DNA of 64,000 nucleotides from Phycisphaerae bacterium (GTDB lineage Bacteria > Planctomycetota > Phycisphaerae > Tepidisphaerales > Tepidisphaeraceae), in assembly GCA_030448225.1 (NCBI GenBank), contig JAUJNJ010000004.1, positions 1 through 64,000 on the forward strand. Reading direction: 5' to 3'. A program made the position numbers and the translations under genes. The notes below the pieces were generated by a model. That model ran no database searches. It had not been told where the DNA came from and saw only the letters and a list, made by a program, of their open reading frames with translations. Below are positions 17,757-26,231 of this stretch, piece after piece (positions within the stretch are counted from its first letter, which is position 1; each line of letters begins with the position of its first letter).

Positions 17757-18721
17757 CCGTCACCGCCACCCGCAAGCCACGCCAACCCGCCGCGCCGCCC
17801 GAGATCCCGGCTGACGTGAACGCGTACACGCTTCGCCTCGGCGGCAAGAGCGTCAACTTGTCGAACCTCAACAAGGTGCTGTACCCCGGCGCCGGCTTCA
17901 CCAAGCGCGACGCCGTCGACTACTACGTGCGGATGGCCGACCCGCTCCTGAAGCACCTGCGCGGCCGCACCGTCACCCTCAAGCGTTACCCGAACGGCGC
18001 GGCCGGCCCGTTCTTCTACGAGAAGAACTGCCCGGTGCATCGCCCGGCTTGGGTGGCGACGGCGAACGTCGCCAGCCGCCGGCGCGAGTCGGGCGTGAAC
18101 TATTGCCTCATCCAGAGCCAGGCCGCGCTGGCGTGGGTGGCGCAGCTCGCGTCGCTCGAGCTCCACACGTCGCTCGCGAAGTCCACCGACGTCACGCGGC
18201 CGACGATGATGGTGTTCGACCTCGACCCCGGCCCGCCCGCCGGCCTGCTCGACTGCATCCCGATCGCGCTGCGCATGCGCGACACGCTCGCCCGCCTCGG
18301 CCTCAAGAGCTTCCCCAAGACGTCCGGCGGCAAGGGGCTGCACTTCTACGTGCCGCTCAACACGAAGTGCACGTTCGACGACACGAAGCATTTCTCCCGC
18401 ACCGTCGCCGAACTGTTCGAGCGCGAGGACCCCGAGCGCGTCACGTCCGTCATGCGCAAGGACATTCGCGGCGGCAAGATCTTCGTCGACTGGAGCCAGA
18501 ACGACGAGCACAAGACGACCGTCTGCGCCTACTCGCTCCGGGCCCGTGAACGGCCCACCGTGTCGACGCCGGTGACGTGGGCCGAGCTGGAGGCCGCGCT
18601 CGCGCGGCGGAACGCCGACGCCCTCATATTCGAGGCACACCATGTGCTTGCACGGGTGGCAGAGTCCGGTGACTTGTTCGCGGAGGTCCTGACGCTTCGG
18701 CAACGCCTGCCGAAGTTCTGA
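17753..18721 (+). CDS. ligD: LigD-type primase-polymerase (stand-alone POL domain)
   Basis: 322 residues from ATG 17753, which overlaps the Ku stop. It is an archaeo-eukaryotic-primase-fold polymerase that fills gaps at joined ends. The POL motifs are N-L-N-K-V-L-Y-P-G-A-G-F-T-K, the catalytic D-L-D-P-G (about 156-160), S-F-P-K-T-S-G-G-K-G-L-H-F-Y-V-P and I-F-V-D-W-S-Q-N. No PE domain is attached; the only PE module in the window is in the minus-strand locus at 9783-11234. The domains of LigD are therefore supplied as separate proteins here. Confidence 0.92.
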   Translation: MTVTATRKPRQPAAPPEIPADVNAYTLRLGGKSVNLSNLNKVLYPGAGFTKRDAVDYYVRMADPLLKHLRGRTVTLKRYPNGAAGPFFYEKNCPVHRPAWVATANVASRRRESGVNYCLIQSQAALAWVAQLASLELHTSLAKSTDVTRPTMMVFDLDPGPPAGLLDCIPIALRMRDTLARLGLKSFPKTSGGKGLHFYVPLNTKCTFDDTKHFSRTVAELFEREDPERVTSVMRKDIRGGKIFVDWSQNDEHKTTVCAYSLRARERPTVSTPVTWAELEAALARRNADALIFEAHHVLARVAESGDLFAEVLTLRQRLPKF

Positions 18722-18789
18722 CGCGGCCGGCTTTGGGAGGGAACCGAACCGTGGCGCGAGAACACACCTTGGAACGCACCGGCACCATC

Positions 18790-19523
18790 ATGCCCGATCG
18801 ACCGGTAACGCCCCGCTCGTCCGGCGGCAAAAACGGAATCGGGTCTGCGGCGTCTGGGCGCGAGAACGGGCTGTCAATCGTGCTGCTGGTCCTGTTCGTC
18901 GGCACCTGGTTCGGCCAAAGCTGGACCGGCATGCGCGAGTACAACGCCGAGCAGTCGCAGCACAACGAGGCGCAAGTGGGGTACTTGCGAGTACCTGCAC
19001 CGGACATTTCATCGAGGCGACGGGCGAGAACTGGGAGAGCGAGTTCCTGCAGATGGGGATGTTCGTCCTCCTGACGGTCTGGCTGCGGCAGAAGGGGTCG
19101 GCCGAGTCGAATGACCCGGACGAGGAGGAGGACGTCGACCGCGACCGGTCCTCCTCGTGCCGACGCCCCTTGGCCGGTCCCGCCGCGGCGGGGCGTGGCG
19201 ACGGCTCTACGCCAACTCGCTCAGCATCACGTTCATGGCCCTCTTCGTCGTCTGCTTCCTGATGCACGCCGCCGGCGGCCCGCGAACACTCGGCCGAACA
19301 GGTGGCGCACGGCGAGTCCCCGGTGTCGACCGTGCAGTACATGGGGACAGCCAGGTTCTGGCACGAGTCGCTCCAGAACTGGCAGAGCGAGTTCCTGTCG
19401 CTCGCCGCGATGGTGATCCTGACGATCTGGCTCCGACAGCACGGCTCGGCCGAGTCAAAGCCCGTCGACGCGCGCATTCTCAGACGGGCGCATGACGCGG
19501 AACTCTTTCGCAGACGGCGTTAG
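18790..19523 (+). CDS. DUF6766-like membrane protein, internally duplicated (frame broken)
   Basis: Two successive copies of the same unit can be read. Copy 1 (about 18870-19110) has L-S-I-V-L-L-V-L-F-V-G-T-W-F-G-Q-S, then N-W-E-S-E-F-L-Q-M-G-M-F-V-L-L-T-V-W-L-R and K-G-S-A-E-S-N-D. Copy 2 (about 19205-19475) has L-S-I-T-F-M-A-L-F-V-V-C-F-L-M-H-A, then N-W-Q-S-E-F-L-S-L-A-A-M-V-I-L-T-I-W-L-R and H-G-S-A-E-S-K-P. Each unit has two membrane helices joined by an H-F/W-E segment, the DUF6766 layout (normally two or more units per protein). Frame shifts lie near 19000, 19170 and 19290. Function unknown; it is often found in diverse soil bacteria. Confidence 0.65.
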
Positions 19524-20016
19524 CAAAGCTGCACAACGCGTCGCACGACGCACCTACAAAGTTGCACTTCAGTTGCACGATTCGCACGCGAAATCCACTG
19601 GCGTGGCCACCTCAGGTGGCCACGCCGTGATGCTCACCCAAAGCGTTCCCGTGGACCCACAGTCGTCCCTCCGTGCCAAACGCCTCACCAATCCGCGCTC
19701 CGGGCGACGTGGATAGACCCCCGTCGTCAACTGAGCATCCGCGGTGGGAGAACCGTCATACCCACGTCGGCCGAAACGACCGTCACCCGTCCTGCACATT
19801 GCCATGAAGCGACGCCGGGCCACGCCTTCGTACCGTCGCCGGCGACTTATTTGCCGACAGGCGTGGCTGACGTTGGTATACTGTTCCGGACAGTGGGTTC
19901 CGCCCGTCGGTCGTGCACGCGATCGACCCGCCGCGAACTTTTCGGAGGCGGCGGTGTCTGATGACGGGGGCCGGCGCGTTCCGGTATGGTCGAAATGGGC
20001 AGTTGAGAGGCGAAGC
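19524..20016. other. Gene-free stretch before the secreted repeat-rich protein
   Basis: About 490 bases without a convincing gene on either strand. It holds the perfect hairpin at 19600-19626. No promoter could be assigned with confidence. Confidence 0.4.
19600..19626. repeat. Perfect 13-bp hairpin GGCGTGGCCACCT
   Basis: 19600-19612 pairs with 19614-19626 around a single C. A second copy with one base missing occurs at 43635-43658. Both lie a little over 400 nt upstream of plus-strand genes for repeat-rich secreted proteins. It is probably a small dispersed palindromic element. Confidence 0.6.
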
Positions 20017-21917
20017 ATGAGCCAGACGAATACCTCGTGGATCCGCGCGCGGCCGTCGCCGCCGCGTTGGTGGTCGGGTCGGCCGGCGCTGAAGCGCGCC
20101 AGTTCCGCCGCCAGGGCGGCGACGCGCGCGACGCCAGCAACCGTGTCGGCAGCGGCGGGAGCAACGGCGACGTCGGCGAGACCCGCCGGCGCTTTAACGA
20201 GTTCGGCAACCAGATCGTGACCGGCAACGTCACCGGCGGCCGCGGGTTCCGCGGGCCCGTCGGCTACGACGACCCGCGGGAGTTCCGCGGCATCACCGGC
20301 GGCAGCTTCAGCTCCGACCGGTTCATCCGCGACTCGTTCGGCGGCGGGCAGCGCGGCTCGCCGTCGCCGCAACGATATCCTCCTCAGGCCCACCGCCTTC
20401 TACGGCTCGGCCCTGGCCACGCCGCCGCCCGCCAACTACGTGCCGACCGCCGGCGCGGCCGACAACTACGTCTACCGCGGCGACCTCGGCGGCAGCGACG
20501 CCGCGGGCGATGATGACGCCCGGCCGCCTCGGCATCGACCAGTCAGCCGCCGCAGGAACTCGTCCTGCCCGGCGGCGAGACGACGCCGACGGCGATCAGC
20601 AACACCGTCCTGAGCGCGTCGCCGCTCTACGGCGTGCAGTTCAACCGCAACGACCTCCAGCCCGGCCTCGGCCTCTCCTCAACCGACCCGCTGCTGTCGC
20701 CCACCGGCGATCGCGGCCAGATGACCGACGCCGCCGTCCGCCAGATGCAGGACGAACTGAACCAGTCCAACACCTTCGGCACGGGCCAGCAACAAACGCT
20801 TCGCAACACCCAACAGCAACAACAGCAACAGCCACTGCAGAACGGCGAGACGCCCGCTCGAGAAGGCGTGGGCAGCGGGCGGGGCAGGACGCGAACGTCC
20901 GCCCGCTCAACGACGCGCTGCCGAACACCGTCGGCCAGCCCAGGACCGGGCTGCCGAACGACAACCTCAACTCGAACGTCCAGCAGTCGACGCTCGGCGG
21001 CAACGTCGTCACCGGGCAGGGGACGCGGCGAACCTGATCGTCCCGCCGGCGCAGCAGGGCGCGTACGCGGAAATGGTCCGTCGCATGCAGCGGCGGGGCG
21101 GCGCGACGAGCGACCAGCAGGCGGAGCGACTTCGGTATCCTCCGCCGCGCTGGGCAGAACGATGCGCGAGGCGCTCCGGCCCGCCCGCCCCGGAGCGCGC
21201 GGCACCAGAACGCCGCGGCATCGGCCCGGCCCGGCCCGGCGAAGCGGAGGGCCGACGAGGGAACGGAGGAAACGCCGCGCGCGGCGGCATGATCGTCCCG
21301 CCGCCGGCGACGGTTGCGACGTCGCCCGCCGGCGCGGCGGGCGACGCCGGCGGCCACGCCGACCGAGCCGCTCGAGGTGAAGAGCCTTGCCACAGGCGTC
21401 ACCGCCAAGGGCTTGGCCGACCTCCTGACGCAGGCCGAGCAGTTGATGCGCGAGGAAGTACGCGTCGGCCGTCGGCAGGTATGACGCCGCCGCCCGCGTC
21501 GCGCCCAACAACCCGATGATCACGCTGGGCCGGTCGCGCCCACCTCGGCGCGCCTCGTACGGCCAGGCCGAGAACGAACTGCGGCGCGCTTGCGTCGGGG
21601 CCGAGGCGGCACTTCTGCTGGGGCGTTACGACCTCGAGTCGTTCATCGGTGCCGGGCGGTTGCGCGTTCGTCACGAACGACCTGACCCAACTCGCCGCCG
21701 CCAACCCGAAGGACGTCCGCCCGCCGCTCCTGCTCGCCTACTTGTCGTACAACACCGGCAAGGGAGCCGACGCCAAGTACCTCGCCGTGGCCGAGGCGAA
21801 CGCCGGCGCGAACGACGCGACCGCCGCGCCATGCGGAGCCAGTGGAATCTAGCTGGCGGCCGGCCAGCCATCGGCACCGCGCCGGCCGCGCCGCGGCGGA
21901 GGACGATAACAAGTAGA
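20017..21917 (+). CDS. Large secreted protein, Gln/Asn-rich with a TPR-like C-terminus (frame broken)
   Basis: Begins M-S-Q-T-N-T-S-W-I; after one shift R-A-A-V-A-A-A-L-V-V-G-S-A-G-A-E-A completes a signal peptide. The next 120 residues are Gly/Arg/Asn-rich (G-G-D-A-R-D-A-S-N-R-V-G-S-G). Later parts read, in changing frames, Y-G-V-Q-F-N-R-N-D-L-Q-P-G-L-G-L-S-S-T-D, then Q-M-Q-D-E-L-N-Q-S and a poly-Gln run. The last 170 residues resemble a tetratricopeptide region: L-M-R-E-x-x-Y-A-S-A...Y-D-A-A-A-R-V-A-P-N-N-P, Y-G-Q-A-E-N-E-L-R-R-A-F, then N-P-K-D-V-R-P-P-L-L-L-A-Y-L-S-Y-N-T-G-K, ending E-D-D-N-K. Ten or more indels are needed. Likely periplasmic or surface-exposed; role unknown. Confidence 0.55.
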
Positions 21918-21957
21918 CCTGGCGCAACTGCCGCATCTCCATTTCAACTAATAAGAG

Positions 21958-21983
21958 CGGGGCCCGGAAATCCGGGCCCCGCG
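21958..21983 (+). terminator. Strong hairpin after the secreted protein gene
   Basis: GCGGGGCCCGGA (21958-21969) and TCCGGGCCCCGC (21972-21983) form a perfect 12-bp stem with an AA loop, 41 nt after the stop codon at 21917. A weak T-containing tail (GGCTCGTTTGC) follows. Confidence 0.65.
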
Positions 21984-22420
21984 GCTCGTTTGCATCCCCC
22001 CGTGACGAAGCGACCGTCATCCTCGGCCCTCGGACCGTCTCGATCGGCGTCGAAGCCCGGTTGGTTTCGCGGCAGCCACGAATGGAAGGCTTCCCCGCCT
22101 GGCGTAGCCTCGAACCCAGAATTGAAGACCGCAGGCGGGCATCCGTGGCACCAACTGAGGGAACCGCGTCCGCCGATTCGTCCCGGCGGCGATCGCGCGA
22201 TTTGCCTGGTGCAGCGCGCAAGCGTGGGGCAGCAACATTCGTCGCGGTTACGGTCTGGCCGAACGTGCGCCTTCGTCTGGTCCTGCGGCCGCCATTCGGC
22301 GGATTCGCGTTCCGCAGCGTCGTGCGTGAGGACTTTCTCAGAATTCTCCGAACCGGAACCGGCAGGCGGCGTAACGGTTGCGACGGCGGGGCTCGCCCGC
22401 GAAAGCGTGAAAAATGCGGG
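21984..22420. other. Gene-free stretch between convergent units
   Basis: About 440 bases. Open frames exist on both strands, but their composition is random-like and none has a start with a ribosome-binding site or a recognisable domain. It lies downstream of both flanking genes. Confidence 0.4.
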
Positions 22421-22455
22421 CAAAAAAGAGCCGCGGATGGGGGGAATCCGCGGCT
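22421..22455 (-). terminator. Intrinsic terminator
   Basis: Perfect stem 22429-22438 with 22446-22455, loop of seven bases, followed on the minus strand by CTTTTTTG. A textbook rho-independent terminator, closing the candidate small RNA. Confidence 0.8.
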
Positions 22456-22571
22456 GGGGAACTCTCAACTGGGGGATTCGTCCGGAGGGGAGGCCGAACG
22501 GTTGAGAGCTTTAGATGAATGTCGGGGGTTGAAGAAGGAGGGGGGGAACCTTCTTCGGGGATACCCCCGAC
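22421..22571 (-). ncRNA. Candidate multi-hairpin RNA with C-rich loops
   Basis: On the minus strand three stem-loops follow one another. The first pairs 22564-22571 with 22521-22528 (8 bp) and encloses a second 8-bp stem (22549-22556 with 22531-22538) whose loop is TTCCCCCCCT. The second pairs 22501-22508 with 22462-22469 and holds a smaller stem with loop CCTCCCCT. The third (22429-22455) is a perfect 10-bp stem with loop TCCCCCC, followed by six Us. All three apical loops are runs of C that could pair with Shine-Dalgarno sequences, a feature of several known regulatory RNAs. The unit starts directly after an intrinsic terminator at 22572-22605. No promoter could be assigned, and a long structured nuoC 3-prime end is the alternative. 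Confidence 0.45.
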
Positions 22572-22605
22572 AAAAAAAGCTCCGTTGGCTGTTAACCACC
22601 GGAGC
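22572..22605 (-). terminator. Intrinsic terminator downstream of nuoC
   Basis: GCTCCG (22579-22584) pairs with CGGAGC (22600-22605), helped by an inner TGG/CCA pairing. Seven Us follow on the minus strand (22572-22578). It lies about 195 nt after the nuoC stop. The overlapping GAGCC-TTCAT-GGCTC-TTTT at 22603-22621 could act as a terminator for the plus strand. Confidence 0.7.
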
Positions 22606-22798
22606 CTTCATGGCTCTTTTAGTTGCCTGCTGACATCATCGGCAGCGGGCGTTCGTTTGATGCAGGCAAGTTTACACGGCCCTCACATCGAAGGCAAGCG
22701 AAAAAGGCGTGGAAAATTCGGGAGACCCGTCCGTGCCTTACTACACCGCTCCCGCGGCCGATGTTGAGTCGAACACCCGGCAAAAATTGCCGGCCCCA

Positions 22799-23326
22799 TT
22801 ACGCCGGCCCTTTCGGGTAATCCGGCTTCTGCTGCCAATCGAGTTCGACGCTGCCGGGGATGCCGTGGTACTCGCGCGGAAAAACGTAATCCTTCCGTAG
22901 CGGGTGGCCCTCCCAATCTTCGGCCAAGAGGATTTGGCGGAGGTCCGGGTGCCCGGGAAAATCGATGCCGAGGAGATCGAACGTCTCCCGCTCGTGCCAG
23001 TCGGCCGCCCGCCAGATCGTCGCGACGCTCGGGACCGCCGGCGCCTGCCGCGGACAGAAGACCTTCACCGCAAACGTGTGGCGGTGCCGCACGCTCCAGA
23101 GGTCGTACACGACCGCCATCTTCGCGTCGGCCGCGTAGTCGATGCCGCCGAGGTTGGCGAGCCAGTCGAACGCGAGGCTCGGCTCCTCCTTCAGAAACCG
23201 CGCGACCTCCGGCCAGTCCGCCGCATCGTTCAGGTGCACGCGCGGGTGCAGGCCCCCGGGGACGGCCTCGACGTCGCGGCCGGAAAACCGCTCCGACAAC
23301 ATCCCTACGATTTCGCCGCTCGTCAT
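22799..23326 (-). CDS. nuoC: NADH-quinone oxidoreductase subunit C
   Basis: 175 residues from ATG 23326, with a purine-rich GAGGTGATGG upstream. NuoC is a 30-kDa-type subunit of the peripheral arm of complex I. The family signature is at the C-terminus: F-D-L-L-G-I-D-F-P-G-H-P-D-L-R-Q-I-L-L, then E-D-W-E-G-H-P-L-R-K-D-Y. The N-terminal half has F-D-W-L-A-N-L-G-G-I-D-Y. The size is typical. It stands alone: no other nuo gene adjoins it, and nuoI lies 1.9 kb away on the opposite strand. The frame is clean. Confidence 0.93.
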   Translation of the reverse strand: MTSGEIVGMLSERFSGRDVEAVPGGLHPRVHLNDAADWPEVARFLKEEPSLAFDWLANLGGIDYAADAKMAVVYDLWSVRHRHTFAVKVFCPRQAPAVPSVATIWRAADWHERETFDLLGIDFPGHPDLRQILLAEDWEGHPLRKDYVFPREYHGIPGSVELDWQQKPDYPKGPA

Positions 23327-23740
23327 ACCATCACCTCGACCCTCGCCATCCGCCGGATGGGCGCTCGCCATATCATAAGGATGAGGGGGCGTACGTGCGC
23401 ACCCAAGCGCGCGCACGACGTGGTCGCTTCAGCGGCGATGGTTGCCGCAAGACCGAACGTCTTCACTCGCAGAGTGCCGGGAACTGCGGTGACGCCTGAC
23501 AATCGTCAGTGCGATCCGCGCCGGCGCCGGCGGTGGGGGACGGAGCAGCACGGGGTGCCGCCGACGGCGGCGATCTCACCCGCGGCGCGCGAGCGATCGC
23601 GGCGGCGCCCTCGGCGAGGCGACCGGTACGGCGGCAAGGCGACCGACATTTGCTGAGACGTCCGGTCGAGCCGCTACACTACGGCCAGTGCGACGCCTCG
23701 CGCCGCGACGGCGTGACACTGGATTCGGCGGGCCCCGCCC
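23327..23740. other. Divergent intergenic region upstream of nuoC and the hydrolase
   Basis: About 410 bases without a supported gene. CGCTACACTACGG at about 23672 contains a TACACT -10-like word in the direction of the hydrolase gene. Otherwise nothing distinctive was seen. Confidence 0.35.
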
Positions 23741-24991
23741 ATGAACCACCTCGCGACGATCCTCGCGCTGCTCCACGTCGCCGCGCCGCCGGTCGCGGTC
23801 GGCCTCGCCGTCTACGCGTGGCGCCGTCGGCGGCGGGTCGGGCCGCTGGCGGCACTGCCGGTGATCGCCCTCGTCGGCATCGCGGTCGGGCTGATCGTGT
23901 CCCTCGCGTACGCCCACCAACTGCGGGGGCGCGTGTCGGTCCCGCAGGTGCTGCTCACCTGTTACCTCGCGGCCGCGGTGCTCTGCCTGCTGCGGGGGTT
24001 CAACGAGGTGCTGCGGATCGGGATCGACCGCGCCTTCGGGAACGCCGGACAACGCCGTCCCCGCGCCGGCGCGCGGGCGACGATCGCGCAGACGATTCGC
24101 GCCGCGACCCTCTACGCCGTCGCGCTGCCGTACCTCATCGCGCTGCTCGTGACCTACCGGCCGAAGGTCGTCTACGCGCCCGACCCGCGGGCGGCCCTCG
24201 GCGCCCCCAACGACGTGTCCTTCGAGACGGTCCGCTTCGACGCCACCGACGGCGGCCGCGTCGCCGCGTGGTGGATCCCGGCTCCCGGGGGTGACCGCGC
24301 CCGCGGCCGCACGGTCATCCTCTGCCACGACTTCTTCGGCGACAAGTCGACCGCGCTGCCGCTGGCGCGCGAGCTGACGCCAGGGGGCTACAACCTGCTG
24401 GCGATCGACCTCCGCGCGCACGGGCAGAGCGGCGGCCAACTCGCCGGCTTCGGCCGGGCCGAGCGGCACGACGTGCTCGGCGCCGTCCGCTGGCTGTTGG
24501 CCAACCGGCCGGCCGAGAGCCGGGAGATCTTCGGCCTCGGGTCGGGCCTCGGCGCCGCCGCGCTCCTCGCGGCCGCGGCGGACGACGCGGCCGCGGAATC
24601 GCAGCGCCTCGACGCGCTGGCGCTGTACCGCGCGTACGACGACCCGCGGTCGATCGTGCGGCCGATCGCGACGCGCTACTGCCTACCGCCCCTCGATAGC
24701 CTCGTCGTCGGCGTCGCCCTGCCGGTCGCCGGCTTGTTGAACGGCGCGGGCCCCGACCTCGGCTCTCCCGCCGCCGACGCCGGCCGCCTCTGGCCGCGGC
24801 CCGCGCTGTTCGTTCACGGCGGGCGCGACGCCGTCATCCCGTTCGACGCCGGCCTGTCGCTCTACGAGCAGACCCTCCAGCCGAAGTACCACTATTGGAT
24901 CGACGACGCGACCGCCCGCGACGTGCGCCGGGACGAGGTCCTGCCCTACGTCGTGCGCCTCTTCTTCGACCGCGCCCGGAGCATCCTGTAG
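23741..24991 (+). CDS. Membrane-anchored alpha/beta-hydrolase
   Basis: 416 residues. Four hydrophobic helices occupy about 5-25, 35-60, 65-85 and 120-145. An alpha/beta-hydrolase domain follows: T-V-I-L-C-H-D-F-F-G-D-K (oxyanion region), Y-N-L-L-A-I-D-L-R-A-H-G-Q-S-G-G, then the nucleophile elbow I-F-G-L-G-S-G-L-G-A-A-A-L and the acid loop F-V-H-G-G-R-D-A-V-I-P. The elbow has Ser but lacks the standard G-x-S-x-G spacing (L-G-S-G-L), and the catalytic His is not obvious near the C-terminus (K-Y-H-Y-W-I-D-D), so activity is uncertain. It resembles dienelactone-hydrolase-like or BAAT-like membrane hydrolases. The frame is clean. Confidence 0.75.
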   Translation: MNHLATILALLHVAAPPVAVGLAVYAWRRRRRVGPLAALPVIALVGIAVGLIVSLAYAHQLRGRVSVPQVLLTCYLAAAVLCLLRGFNEVLRIGIDRAFGNAGQRRPRAGARATIAQTIRAATLYAVALPYLIALLVTYRPKVVYAPDPRAALGAPNDVSFETVRFDATDGGRVAAWWIPAPGGDRARGRTVILCHDFFGDKSTALPLARELTPGGYNLLAIDLRAHGQSGGQLAGFGRAERHDVLGAVRWLLANRPAESREIFGLGSGLGAAALLAAAADDAAAESQRLDALALYRAYDDPRSIVRPIATRYCLPPLDSLVVGVALPVAGLLNGAGPDLGSPAADAGRLWPRPALFVHGGRDAVIPFDAGLSLYEQTLQPKYHYWIDDATARDVRRDEVLPYVVRLFFDRARSIL

Positions 24992-25222
24992 GCCCGGCGA
25001 CCGCGGCGACGAACGCGGCGTCAGAAATCGTCCTGCGGTCGCCGTCGAACGACGGGGCGTCGGCCGTTGCTCGCTTCAGCCGGTGCGGCCAGCCGAGCCG
25101 AGTCGCCGTGTTTTCCCTGTCAGCCCGCGGCGCCCGGAGCGCTCCGCCCATCGCCGCCGGACCGCCGGCAACTCGGCCGCCCCGCCGCCCGCCGTTGGAT
25201 TTCCGCCGGCCGTGTCGCGATA

Positions 25223-25858
25223 ATGGGCGACACCGTCTCGAACCGAGTCCCCCACGTTATGGCCCCCGACACCAGCGTCCGCAGTTACTTCCGCAACATC
25301 TTCGACACCGTCACGAGCATCGCGACCGGGATGAAGATCACGCTGAAGTACTGCTTCCAGAAGACGGTCACCGTCCGCTACCCGGAGCAGCGTCTGAGCT
25401 TCGCGCCGCGCTACCGCGGCATCCACGAGTTCGAGCTTGAGAAGTGCATCGCCTGCGACCTGTGCGCCAAGGCGTGCCCCGTCGACTGCATCTACATCGA
25501 CAAGACCGGCCCGCGCAAGCTCGACAAGAAGCAGGGGATCGTCGACCCGGCCGACCCGAAGAACGGCGAGCTGCTTCGGTACGCGATCGACTACAGCAAG
25601 TGCCTGTTCTGCGCGCTGTGCACCGAGCCGTGCCCGACCGACTGCATCCACATGGGCAAGCTGCACGACCTCAGCAGCTACACGCGCGACGACGTGGTCG
25701 TCGAGTTCACGGACCTCGACAAGAAGGGCCTGCGCACGCCGATCCCGCTCTGGATGGAGAAGAACGCCGGCACGATCGGCTGGGTGAAGGACGAGTACGA
25801 CCGCGTGAAGGCCGGCCGCCTCGCGCCGTCCGACGGCGACATCAAGCCGGGCAGGTGA
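25223..25858 (+). CDS. nuoI: NADH-quinone oxidoreductase subunit I
   Basis: 211 residues from ATG 25223 (alternative ATG 25259). NuoI carries iron-sulfur clusters N6a and N6b, passing electrons towards quinone. Two complete 4Fe-4S motifs are present: C-I-A-C-D-L-C-A-K-A-C-P and C-L-F-C-A-L-C-T-E-P-C-P. The preceding segment L-K-Y-C-F-Q-K-T-V-T-V-R-Y-P-E-Q and R-Y-R-G-I-H-E-F is typical of the family. The C-terminal 60 residues extend past the usual end. It stands alone like nuoC, on the opposite strand, with the rest of complex I outside the window. Confidence 0.95.
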   Translation: MGDTVSNRVPHVMAPDTSVRSYFRNIFDTVTSIATGMKITLKYCFQKTVTVRYPEQRLSFAPRYRGIHEFELEKCIACDLCAKACPVDCIYIDKTGPRKLDKKQGIVDPADPKNGELLRYAIDYSKCLFCALCTEPCPTDCIHMGKLHDLSSYTRDDVVVEFTDLDKKGLRTPIPLWMEKNAGTIGWVKDEYDRVKAGRLAPSDGDIKPGR

Positions 25859-26190
25859 GCCGGCGCCGGCTCGGCGCGCGTCGGGCGTTCTGCGGTGATC
25901 GCGATCCGCCCCAGCGCCGCGCGGCGCGGCCGCTTCGGCGGCGGTGGCGTCGAAGACGCCCGGCTCCTCCCCGATTGGCGCGATCAAAGCGCTCGCATCC
26001 CAGTTCAACGACATGCTCCTCGGCGACCTTCGAACCGTGGTTCGTCATGCGGGCCGTGCGGGAATCCCTGTTATCATCGCGGCGAAATCGGCGGATCGAC
26101 ATCGCGCCGAGCTTCGTGCCGCATCCTTGTCGCCACGACGGCCACCGGGCCCGAGCGTGGCGGCCACGGCACGCGGCGATGTACGCAGCG

Positions 26191-26218
26191 CCTTCGCCGC
26201 GGGCGCCCGCGGCGAAGG
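26191..26218 (+). promoter_or_regulatory. Perfect hairpin overlapping a Shine-Dalgarno sequence
   Basis: 26191-26203 pairs with 26206-26218 over 13 bp with a CG loop. The GAAGG of the right arm is the first half of the GAAGGAGGGGGT ribosome-binding site of the gene at 26232. Folding would hide part of that site, so translational control is possible. The rest of 25859-26190 holds no supported gene. Confidence 0.45.
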
Positions 26219-26231
26219 AGGGGGTCATCTC

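Noticed and set aside
21944..22633. Overlapping open frames on both strands
   Set aside because: Random-like composition and run through hairpins and terminators; treated as non-coding.
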